Of a stretch of 30,000 nucleotides of DNA, positions 1-8,462 are shown one piece after another. Below the pieces are notes generated by a model that saw only the letters and a list, made by a program, of their open reading frames with translations, ran no database searches and had not been told where the DNA came from. This DNA is from Monoplex corrugatus (lineage: Eukaryota > Mollusca > Gastropoda > Littorinimorpha > Ranellidae): NCBI GenBank assembly GCA_030674185.1, contig CM060311.1:99002013-99032012 (forward strand), written 5' to 3'. A program made the translations under genes and the position numbers. Numbering within the stretch: the first letter of the stretch is position 1; each line of letters starts with the position of its first letter.

Positions 1-431
1 TCATCGCCCTTACTGCACGTTTTACAATCACTCCACAGGAAGAGGCACTGCTCTGTCTGTATCTTTGAGCACTTGTCGCATCCATTGCCGTTGTGTTCGA
101 TATTGGCCTGGCTATTTTTGTCAACGATGAAAGCAACTGTTAGCAGTATGTGTTCATTAGGCAAACATTTGGATAGGGACTCTTTTCTGTGACGGTAACT
201 ATGACAATAACGTTGTCAACGAATTTTACAGAAAGATAGGTACGCAGAGACAGACAGACAGGAGACAGAATAAGAAATAAAAGAGGGTTGTCGTATAAAA
301 ACAACATCCCATGTCATCAGTCTGCTCCGTTGTGTTCGATAATAAAATAGGTTCATGTATTGTGCGTATGCCATTTTCATGAAGTGCGTTTTACAAGCCG
401 CACTGTTTCCATGCTTCGAGTGTTTTTGGGG
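1..431. other. Non-repetitive flank, no gene seen
   Basis: Mixed-composition DNA with no recognisable coding frame, RNA gene or repeat. The frames that cross it are short and unrelated to any family I know. Confidence 0.5.
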
Positions 432-485
432 TGTTTGTTTGTTTGTTTGTTTGTTTGTTTGTTTGTTTGTTTGTTTGTTTGTTTT
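432..485. repeat. (GTTT)n microsatellite
   Basis: About 13 uninterrupted copies of a GTTT tetranucleotide. It encodes Cys-Leu-Phe-Val strings in three frames, which are an artefact of the repeat. Confidence 0.95.
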
Positions 486-505
486 GGGGGAGATCAGAGG
501 GTTTT

Positions 506-530
506 CCCACAAAGCTTTGAGCTTTGTGGG
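506..530. other. Perfect 10-bp hairpin
   Basis: The arms CCCACAAAGC and GCTTTGTGGG are exact reverse complements separated by five bases (TTTGA). No T-run, gene end or transposon terminus lies beside it, so no role can be assigned. Confidence 0.6.
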
Positions 531-607
531 AGAGTACAGGGAATCTTGAAATTTATCTTTTATATAATTCTAAGATTATAAAATTAGATGGACAGGGGTA
601 GTGCATG

Positions 608-610
<3 letters not shown>

Positions 611-670
<60 letters not shown>

Positions 671-709
671 TTTTTTTCTCTCTCTCTCCCTCTCTCTTTT
701 CTTTCTCTC
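611..709. repeat. (CT)n polypyrimidine tract
   Basis: Pure CT dinucleotides to about 654, then interrupted CT and T runs. The Ser-Leu-rich open frames across it are repeat artefacts. Confidence 0.95.
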
Positions 710-738
710 GTTATTTTCCCTTTGATATCGCTGTTTAT

Positions 739-880
739 GATGGTGTCTTCTCTTTGTCCCTTGGTCTTTCCTCTTCTCTGGTGGGCTTCTTTAGTGGTTT
801 GATGTTGGTGATGGTGTCTTCTTGTTCCTTGGTCGTCCCTCTTCTCTGGTAGACTGCTTTAGGAGTTTGCTTTGGTGACT
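739..880. repeat. Imperfect ~70-bp tandem duplication
   Basis: Two diverged copies begin with GATGGTGTCTTCT at 739 and GATGGTGTCTTCTT at 810. Both continue through a CCTTGGTC block and a CTCTTCTCTGGT block. The copies differ by substitutions and small indels. Confidence 0.6.
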
Positions 881-1528
881 GTCATATGTTGGTTTTGTGT
901 GGATAGAGTAGCTCTGGCATCAGTTGTTTGTTGCCTTTTTCTTGGGTTCTCCTCTCTTGTTTCTTGTCTTCATGGTTTGTTGCAGGAATCTCTAGGTGCA
1001 TCATTCAAGACTATCACACATTCATTCATTCAGTTAACATTGGGATTAGTTGTCATTCATTCAGTTTTTGGTTAGTATAGCAAGATTCCCGCTTTCATCA
1101 TACCTCCATTGAGTGTTTGCTTTCTTTATTTTTTGTCTTCCTGTTAGAAGGCACAAATGATATGACATATTATTTAGTAACAGCAAACGATAGTCTTTTT
1201 GATGTCAGTTCAGAGCACAACATATCTATTTGTCAATCTATTAGATGGACAACAAAACATTCATCACTGTTTCATACTTGTAATTGTATGTCAGGGCTGT
1301 TTACGCATGACTGTATCCAAACCATGGTTCGTATTTATTATTGGATGGCTAGGTTAACGGTACATTCCGCTCTTTTTGTTACAGTACATTCCGCTCTCTT
1401 TTTGCTCATAGGTTTCTTCCGGACAATTCAAACGGCAGTCTGAATATGTATGGACATTACCGAAACTACAGCTCTGTAACATGTTACTGCTTAATATACA
1501 TAATGTGTGTAGGGGGGAGGTGGTGGGC
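881..1528. other. Non-repetitive stretch, no gene seen
   Basis: Unique AT-rich DNA without a recognisable gene. A roughly 24-bp tandem duplication built on GTACATTCCGCTCT lies at 1360-1404, and small CATTCATTCAGT repeats lie near 1020-1070. A 108-codon frame at 1117-1443 matches nothing I recognise, and I see no splice or conservation evidence for it. Confidence 0.45.
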
Positions 1529-1570
1529 GTTGTTGTTGTTGTTGTTGTTCTTGCTGTTGTTGTTGTTTTT
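1529..1570. repeat. (GTT)n microsatellite
   Basis: GTT trinucleotides with one CTTGCT interruption, preceded by a G-rich stretch at 1511-1528. Confidence 0.9.
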
Positions 1571-2233
1571 GGCCTGCTGGGAAAGAAACCCAGTTAAATA
1601 TTTAAATCATCAATCTGACTGATGCATGTTTACAATTCCCAAACCGTTATTAAGTGTCCCACATTATTTCACAGCAAACCGTCCGCCTTAACGCCGAATG
1701 GCTTCACTACCGGACCTGCTGCTGTAATGTGGAGTTTCCAAGTGTGCAGAACATCTCCTGGGTACAGTTCAGAAAGTGAATGAACTTGGCTAATGGGTCT
1801 TACCCACTCCCTGCTGTCATTACTGGGCAACAGGACACAGGCCCCCATCTGTCTGATGAATGGCTTTCTGCTTCACGTCATCGGGAAGTCATAGCCATCT
1901 TCACACATCAAGCAACTATGCACGTGCACACACGCACACAGTGACATAAAGCAATCAGAGCAAACAGAGACGCGCACTGACGAGCACAGAAAAAAGAACA
2001 CATCAATTCTAAATAACAACAACACACTGCACAGTATTTAACGATGGGTTACATCATGAAGCCATGACAATATATATCAAAAGCTGGTAAAAAAAAAAAT
2101 GCTTAGGTCATCTATGGGCACATCAAGTTCTCCAACAAACACACCGACGTGGATTACTCATACTGAGAAAAAAGACCTGTTCAAAGGGAGATAAGAGACT
2201 ATAAACACTTGATAATATTGCTGGCATCCTTCT
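1571..2233. other. Non-repetitive stretch, no gene seen
   Basis: Mixed sequence with a short CA-rich patch near 1920-1950. No frame of useful length, RNA-like fold or known repeat is recognised. Confidence 0.45.
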
Positions 2234-2322
2234 TTAATAATAATAATAATAATAATAATAATGTTTATTTGTATAGCGCATATTCCATATAAAAACATGC
2301 TCACCAGCGCTTTACATTTCGC
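2234..2322 (+). repeat. TATAGCGC/AGCGCTT dispersed repeat fragment
   Basis: A (TAA)n tract at 2234-2262 runs into TGTTTATTTGTATAGCGCA, followed about 25 bases later by CCAGCGCTTTACAT. This pairing of a TATAGCGC block with an AGCGCTT(TACA) block beside a TAA tail is a pattern I know as a dispersed element in marine invertebrate and fish genomes. The exact family is not identified. A second copy lies on the other strand at 7770-7837. Confidence 0.55.
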
Positions 2323-2511
2323 AAGAAAGGCAAAAGGTGATAAAAAAAAATGTTCATAATTACACACACAATAAGATAACAACAAACATTAAAGCTATAC
2401 AAGTAAGAAGACACATAAGAAACCACAGAATATTAAAATTTAAACACTGACTTATGTAATGAAGAAAGATTAACAGATTTTTCATATCTTTAATACTGAT
2501 TCACCAAAACT
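2323..2511. other. AT-rich spacer before 46-bp array
   Basis: A-rich unique DNA. No gene or regulatory signal is apparent. Confidence 0.4.
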
Positions 2512-3180
2512 TCTGACAGTAAACATCATCATTCTATTACAGATATTCAGGAGAGTTTTTGACAGTAAACATCGTCATTCTATTACAGATATTCAGGAGA
2601 GTTTTTGACAGTAAACATCGTCATTCTATTACAGATATTCAGGAGAGTTTTTGACAGTAAACATCGTCATTCTATTACAGATATTCAGGAGAGTTTTTGA
2701 CAGTAAACATCGTCATTCTATTACAGATATTCAGGAGAGTTTTTGACAGTAAACATCGTCATTCTATTACAGATATTCAGGAGAGTTTTTGACAGTAAAC
2801 ATCGTCATTCTATTACAGATATTCAGGAGAGTTTTTGACAGTAAACATCGTCATTCTATTACAGATATTCAGGAGAGTTTTTGACAGTAAACATCGTCAT
2901 TCTATTACAGATATTCAGGAGAGTTTTTGACAGTAAACATCGTCATTCTATTACAGATATTCAGGAGAGTTTTTGACATTTAAACATCGTCATTCTATTA
3001 CAGATATTCAGGAGAGTTTTTGACAGTAAACATCGTCATTCTATTACAGATATTCAGGAGAGTTTTTGACAGTAAACATCGTCATTCTATTACAGATATT
3101 CAGGAGGAGTTTTTGACAGTAAACATCGTCATTCTATTACAGATATTCAGGAGAGTTTTTGACAGTAAACATCGTCATTC
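2512..3180. repeat. 46-bp minisatellite, ~14.4 copies
   Basis: GACAGTAAACATCRTCATTC recurs every 46 bases from 2515 to 3161, followed in each unit by TATTACAGATATTCAGGAGA. Only three deviations are visible. The first unit has CATCATC instead of CATCGTC, one unit has GACATTTAAAC (+1 bp, near 2975), and one has CAGGAGGAG (+1 bp, near 3101). Such homogeneity suggests recent expansion or gene-conversion-like turnover. Confidence 0.97.
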
Positions 3181-3519
3181 AATGGAAGTTACATAACCTT
3201 TCCAACAGCTGAAACATTTTTGTTTAGTTACGAGAGCAACCACACAAAGTCCATTCCGTCTTCCTCTACCTGTACAATTTCATCAGTTCGGAATAAGAGT
3301 TAAGACAGAATGGCTGGTTGCTTGATTCCTTGCTTGGTTTGTTGGTTTCATTTCAATGCTATACACTTTTGTATAGCTGTTACGTGGAACATGAGTCAAG
3401 CGTCACCATTCAAGTTTATCAACTCTTGACTCTGTGTCAGCTTCAAAGTAGGACCAAGACAAGGTACAGACATGCAGTCGATGAATTCCTGCTGTGAATT
3501 TTATACAGGGGAGCGCGAG
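3181..3519. other. Non-repetitive stretch, no gene seen
   Basis: Mixed sequence between two arrays, with no recognised gene or repeat. It includes a loose CTTGCTTGGTTTG patch near 3329. Confidence 0.4.
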
Positions 3520-3846
<327 letters not shown>

Positions 3847-3882
3847 CGGGCGCGAGTTTAACACACGGGCACGCGCGCCCGC

Positions 3883-3911
3883 ACATACACACACACACAC
3901 AAACACATACA

Positions 3912-3943
<32 letters not shown>

Positions 3944-3960
3944 CACACGCACACACACAA
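3883..3960. repeat. (CA)n / (GCAC)n tract facing the GT array
   Basis: CA dinucleotides with an embedded (CGCA)n block at 3911-3943. It lies about 40 bases after the GT array ends. The linker is GC-rich and includes GCACGCGCGCCCGC. Confidence 0.95.
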
Positions 3961-4016
3961 GTCAATCCAATTTCACTCCCATTAAACTAAAGATCAGCAT
4001 CAAGACATCTGCATAA

Positions 4017-4020
<4 letters not shown>

Positions 4021-4106
<86 letters not shown>

Positions 4107-4107
4107 C
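4021..4107. repeat. (CT)n microsatellite
   Basis: About 41 uninterrupted TC dinucleotides ending in TCCTCTC. Confidence 0.97.
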
Positions 4108-4180
4108 AATCGATTTCCTATCCCTTTAAAGAGAATAGGAAGCAGAACTGATTCAGTTCAAACAAGATTATCTTTCCGCC

Positions 4181-4463
4181 TATCTGTCCGTCTGCCTGCC
4201 TATCTGTCCGTCTGCCTGCCTGTCTGTCCGTCTGCCTGCCTATCTGTCCGTCTGCCTGCCTGTCTGTCCGTCTGCCTGCCTGTCTGTCCGTCTGCCTGCC
4301 TATCTGTCCGTCTGCCTGCCTGTCTGTCCGTCTGCCTGCCTATCTGTCCGTCTGCCTGCCTATCTGTCCGTCTGCCTGCCTGTCTGTCCGTCTGCCTGCC
4401 TGTCTGTCCGTCTGCCTGCCTATCTGTCCGTCTGCCTGCCTGTCTGTCCATCTGTCTGTCTGT
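4181..4463. repeat. 20-bp minisatellite, 14 units
   Basis: The unit TRTCTGTCCGTCTGCCTGCC repeats every 20 bases with essentially one variable site, an A or G at position 2. From 4181 the order is A A G A G G A G A A G G A G. The last unit degrades to TGTC/TCTG tetranucleotides. The minus-strand Asp-Arg-Gln-rich frame is a repeat artefact. Confidence 0.96.
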
Positions 4464-4610
4464 TGGTCAGTCTGACTACAAGCAAAACGTGCCAGACACG
4501 ATTCTCAATTCTGTGGTGAAGTGCACTGATCAAGCTGATTTATTGTTACTGTTATTGTTGTTTAAAGCCCAGCCGACTGCACAGGCCATATCAGGGCTAT
4601 AATCACCAAA

Positions 4611-4862
4611 AATGTGTAAATTATAATAAGATATATGTGTAAATTATAATAAGATTGTGTCTATTATAATTTCACAAAACAATGGTTCTACAACAAGCCT
4701 CTGCCCACCAGTCTGACGAGGGTTCGCTGAACCGATCAGGCCTAACAAAAAGTAAGTGAAATTCCTTAACGGATAATATTCGTTTAAATGTGTAAATTAT
4801 AATAAGATATATGTGTAAATTATAATAAGATTGTACCTATTATAATTTCACAAAACAATGGT
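4611..4862. repeat. 76-bp direct duplication (4611-4686, 4787-4862)
   Basis: Two near-identical 76-bp copies start 176 bases apart. Each contains a tandem pair of ATGTGTAAATTATAATAAG and ends TTCACAAAACAATGGT. They differ only near TTGTGTCT versus TTGTACCT. The spacer is unrelated. Confidence 0.85.
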
Positions 4863-5475
4863 CATCAAATCACCAAAAACTACGCCATAAAAGACACACG
4901 CACAAAAAAAAACTGGAAAAGAAAATAAAAAGTACACATTCGCGCTCATATTCTAAGGCAATGCTCCTGGCGTTGACCACTCTGTCCAATTTATCACCAA
5001 GGGATTTCATAAACACACCTGAATACAAATGTAAACATAACTAGAGACACTAAAACATACAAAACAGGCCTAAATTGTTTGAAAATTGTTCTGCAAATCA
5101 CATTTCCTTCGAACCAAAATGAACTTAATACACGTACCCAATTATCAATCCCAAGAGAAAGCATTAAGACTTTATCGAACACATACAGGTGAATGGACCA
5201 TCAAGGCAGAAAATGATAGGAATAAATGACAGAAATAGGAACAAGGCAGAAAGAAACAAAGAGAGTGACAGAAAAAGAGGAAATGTCTAGCACAGAGTTT
5301 CCAGAAGGCGGGGATACTGTTTATACTGAAAGAGCTCCCGGCATCCCCACGGAGGTAATCAAGCCGCGTAACCTAACTCTCCCAGCAGGAAGACATATGC
5401 ATAATACTGAAGGCATGACTCACACATACACCCACTTAGGTACAGTGTGAGGATGGCAGGAACTCGCCGTGGTCA
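4863..5475. other. Non-repetitive stretch, no gene seen
   Basis: A-rich and purine-rich DNA, notably AGA/GAA-rich at 5220-5285. Short open frames occur but carry no recognised motif. Confidence 0.4.
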
Positions 5476-5537
5476 AGGTCATCATCATCATCATCATCAT
5501 ATCATGTCGAGCTTGCTCGGCTATAAGGTCAAGGTCA
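5473..5537 (+). repeat. (CAT)n tract between two TCAAGGTCA motifs
   Basis: TCAAGGTCA occurs at 5473-5481 and again at 5529-5537. The first copy leads directly into a (TCA)n run that ends near 5503. TCAAGGTCA matches the extended nuclear-receptor half-site known for ERR and NR5A factors. Whether it is used here is unknown. Confidence 0.6.
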
Positions 5538-5978
5538 TATCACAGTAATTCCTCTGCCCTCCCTGCACCTACTTCCAACATAAAACTTCTCAAAATGGTT
5601 GCCTTCATGACGGCTCTAAACAGTGTCAGTTATGTGAAAGAGACCTTGCAACTTTCCCAGCCTATATAACTAGGCCTGCACAAAATGTGTCAACAGGAGG
5701 ACACATAAATTATAGACAATAAATGGTTCGTACGGCCTGACCACCTTCGGTTTTTGTTGTTGTTGTTCTTGTTCTTCTCTGCTTGTTTGTTTGTTTGCTT
5801 CTTTGTTTGTTTGTTTCTTTCTTTGTTCGTTTCTGCAAGTTTTTTCCTGGAGGTGGAGTGGGGGGTGGGCAGTAGGGAGGGACAAAGTGCACGCACACGG
5901 GGCAAATCGAATTGAATACTAAATGCGACTTAATGAATCCCAACGCTGCTGATATTCCAACTCGGCCATCCATCACCC
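5538..5978. other. Non-repetitive stretch with T/G-rich low complexity
   Basis: It holds (TTG)n and interrupted (TTTG)n/(TTTC)n at 5752-5836, then a G-rich patch (GTGGGGGGTGGG) near 5857-5869. No gene is recognised. Confidence 0.5.
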
Positions 5979-6327
5979 ACACACACACACAACACACACA
6001 CACACACACACACCACACACACGCACACATACATACACACACACACATACACGCACATACACACACATACGTATACATAAATACATACACTCATACACAT
6101 ACACACACACGCACACACATACGCACACACACAGACACACACACATACACACACATACACATACACACACACACATACACACACACATACACACACTCAC
6201 ACACATACATACACCCGCACACACACACCCGCACACACACACACGCGCGCGCGCACACACACACGCACATACACATGTGTACACACGCACACACACACGT
6301 ACACGCACACACACACACACACACACA

Positions 6328-6388
<61 letters not shown>
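5979..6388. repeat. Interrupted (CA)n array
   Basis: CA dinucleotides with ATAC, GCAC and CGTA interruptions, becoming nearly pure from 6330 to 6388. A CGCGCGCGCG core at 6243-6252 inside the CA run is an alternating purine-pyrimidine segment of the kind that favours Z-DNA. Confidence 0.97.
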
Positions 6389-6390
<2 letters not shown>

Positions 6391-6843
6391 CAGACGATCG
6401 GAACAGGCGGACCTGTCCAGCCCAGCATCTAGTGGAGAGCGGCGGAAAGCCAAGTCCCATCGGCATTCATAGCGTAGTTCCCCTGGCCTCCGTCCTAGAC
6501 AGCATCCATGGCGCTCCACCGACCATCCCATGTATTGATCAGGGTACGTAGCCAGGTCAGTGCTGAATGAAATATAGCTCTGTGTATGGCCACCTACCAG
6601 TCTGCTTGGTGGGGAAAAAATCAAACAACAAATTGAGCTTAGGAAGGGCGAGGGTAAAGAGGACCTCAAAATCGACCTGCAAAACTCTAAAACTGTCTTC
6701 AAAAACTTTGAATTGTTAGTGTGACAAGTCCAATGTTATGAGACAAAACCAATTTTCAACTTGCCAGAATCTGTTGATATGTGATCAAGTTTCCAGTATC
6801 CCCGCGATCTCTATGTCGGCAAAGGTGGTTATTTTGGGGAACA
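6389..6843. other. Non-repetitive stretch, unclassified
   Basis: Moderately GC-rich sequence up to about 6540, then A-rich. Both strands have partial open frames here, but I cannot match them to a family. A relic of a dispersed element is possible but unproven. Confidence 0.35.
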
Positions 6844-6877
6844 GGGGGGGAGGGGGGTGTGTCTTTGGTTGGGTGGG
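6844..6877 (+). other. Putative G-quadruplex motif
   Basis: Runs of seven, six, three and three G's lie within 34 bases, with loops of 1, 13 and 1 base. The long middle loop makes a stable fold uncertain. Confidence 0.4.
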
Positions 6878-7013
6878 TTTTTTTGTTTGTTGTTGTTGTT
6901 TTGTGTTGTGTAGTTTTCGTTCTTTTGTGTTGTGTAGTTTTCGTTCTCTTCTTTTTTGTTTGCTTGTTTGTTTCTTCGTGTTTTTTTGTTTTTTGTCTTT
7001 TTAGTCTTTTGAG
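6878..7013. repeat. T/G-rich low-complexity tract with 24-bp duplication
   Basis: (TTG)n at 6889-6905 is followed by two copies of TTGTGTTGTGTAGTTTTCGT, at 6901 and 6925 (period 24), and then T-rich sequence. Confidence 0.7.
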
Positions 7014-7047
7014 TACATTGGGAATGGAGGTGGACAACCTATGCGTA

Positions 7048-7049
<2 letters not shown>

Positions 7050-7119
<70 letters not shown>
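7050..7119. repeat. (CT)n microsatellite
   Basis: About 27 CT dinucleotides, ending in a short (TTTC)n run. Confidence 0.96.
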
Positions 7120-7637
7120 TGCCTTCGTCTCATAACTTTTCTACCATTCTTATAATGCAGTTAACTGCCTGTTTCAAGTCAAATCAAAAAAGGTCTTCAT
7201 TTAGTAGACAGACAGCTGAGCATTTGGGCACTGACTTGTTGGGGGGGGGGGGGGGGGTCTGTCATGTGAGACGAGTTTATACAGAATAGCTAAAGGTGTT
7301 GTGATTCAGACCTTTAATTATTTATTTATTCATTTACTATATATGCATGTTCCTTTTTTGAAGGTAAGATAAACGCATACACATGTCATTTACATGTAAC
7401 CAAGATTATTCCAGAAGTAGGCTGATAAAATACCAGTATAAAATATAGACTAGGTAAAACATAGTCGAGGTAGGGCCTCAGGACCTGGCCAGCTCATGGG
7501 TTTATGTGCAGGCTTAAGGCTTGTGCCATGATCACCATACACATGGCATCTGTGACGTTAGTGATATGCTCTCTATAATTTTCCATTGCTTTTATTCTTG
7601 CTTTTATTGCTTTTATTCTTTCTCCCCATTTATAGCT
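7120..7637. other. Non-repetitive stretch with a 16-G run
   Basis: Unique sequence containing sixteen consecutive G's at 7242-7257 and a small ATTT-rich patch near 7315-7335. No gene is recognised. Confidence 0.5.
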
Positions 7638-7723
7638 ATTGTGTGTGTGTGTGTGTGTGTGGTGCGTGCGTGCGTGCGTGCGTGCGTGCGTGTGTGTGTT
7701 GGTGCGTGCGTGCGTGCGTCAGG

Positions 7724-7755
<32 letters not shown>

Positions 7756-7764
7756 TGTGTGTCT
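7638..7764. repeat. (GT)n / (GTGC)n array
   Basis: GT dinucleotides switch to GTGC tetranucleotides in three blocks, separated by GTGTGTTG and GTCAG. Confidence 0.96.
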
Positions 7765-7769
7765 GTTTC

Positions 7770-7837
7770 AGCGCTTAGATTTGATTTTATCAAGATTTTG
7801 CGCTATATAAATATTGTAATTATTATTTTATTATGTG
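7770..7837 (-). repeat. TATAGCGC/AGCGCTT dispersed repeat fragment
   Basis: Read on the minus strand, a TAAAATAATAATTA-like tail precedes ATATTTATATAGCGCAAAA, and CTAAGCGCTGAAAC follows about 25 bases later. This is the same block order as the element at 2234-2322, in the opposite orientation. Here it abuts the GTGC array. Confidence 0.55.
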
Positions 7838-8059
7838 GAATTCGTTCCGAGCGCGGAGACGTCATCTTGAGAAACTGAAACTGACGCTGGCAAAACTACA
7901 GTAGCATGCTAGTTGTAGACAGAAGAATAACTGGAAGTGGCAGACCTCAGCCACAGGAGAGCGAAAGCAGAGTTGTCTGCCTTGGTTGTGGAACAGACGA
8001 ACACACAGAAAACCGGACAACCAGTAGACAGGAAAATGCCTTTCAGACACAGTGACCAG
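7838..8059. other. Non-repetitive stretch, no gene seen
   Basis: Mixed sequence with short open frames on both strands and no recognised motif. It may belong to the same dispersed unit as the box element that follows. Confidence 0.35.
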
Positions 8060-8238
8060 TCTTGGTCTTTAGCAACACAAACTACACAGTCTGCAGTGTG
8101 TCGGAATGTGTTGTTCAAAAGGGATTTATCGCACTCGGGCAATTCCATATGCGCTCCACCCAAATCTGCCAGCAATTATCTGGCAGACTTCCAGAGATGA
8201 CCAAAACCCTTAATCGCTGGTAACATTTTGAAATGGGG
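8060..8238 (+). repeat. Dispersed box element, copy a
   Basis: It carries the blocks CCATATGCGCTCCACC, AATCTGCCAGCAATTA, GGCAGACTTCC and TCGCTGGTAA, ending TTGAAATGGG. The same blocks occur in the same order at 14820-15015 and in weaker form at 16423-16545 and 12288-12347. The match to copy b extends upstream to a GTCTTTA(G/A)CAA block near 8070. The family is not recognised. Confidence 0.7.
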
Positions 8239-8248
8239 GGGGGGGGGG
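8235..8248 (+). repeat. 14-G run
   Basis: Fourteen consecutive G's directly follow the end of box copy a. Confidence 0.9.
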
Positions 8249-8462
8249 TGGAGCGAGGTGTGACCTATTATTACACTACGTTAGTATAGCAGAATGAAGG
8301 AAACATCATGATAGGCAGCCAACAGGCCAGTGTCTAATGCTGAAGGCGGGGATTGAACTCAAGATATCAGATTGTGGGTCCACAGTTCTATGAAAAGAAC
8401 CAACCACAAAATTAGTGGCCCACCTTAGCTAGGCTGGACCTCACGACCCTTGTGTTATAAGT
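8249..8462 (-). repeat. Unique spacer with possible tRNA-derived SINE relic
   Basis: On the minus strand, around 8345-8385, TCTTGAGTTCAATCCCCGCC resembles a tRNA B-box and its right flank. A related TCTTGAGTTCAGTCCCAC lies on the minus strand near 13165-13195. No A-box or full fold is visible, so a tRNA-derived SINE is only a possibility. Confidence 0.3.

Noticed and set aside
8338..8400. A tRNA gene on the minus strand (B-box-like GAGTTCAATCCCCG)
   Set aside because: No A-box, acceptor stem or cloverleaf is visible. At most it is a SINE relic.
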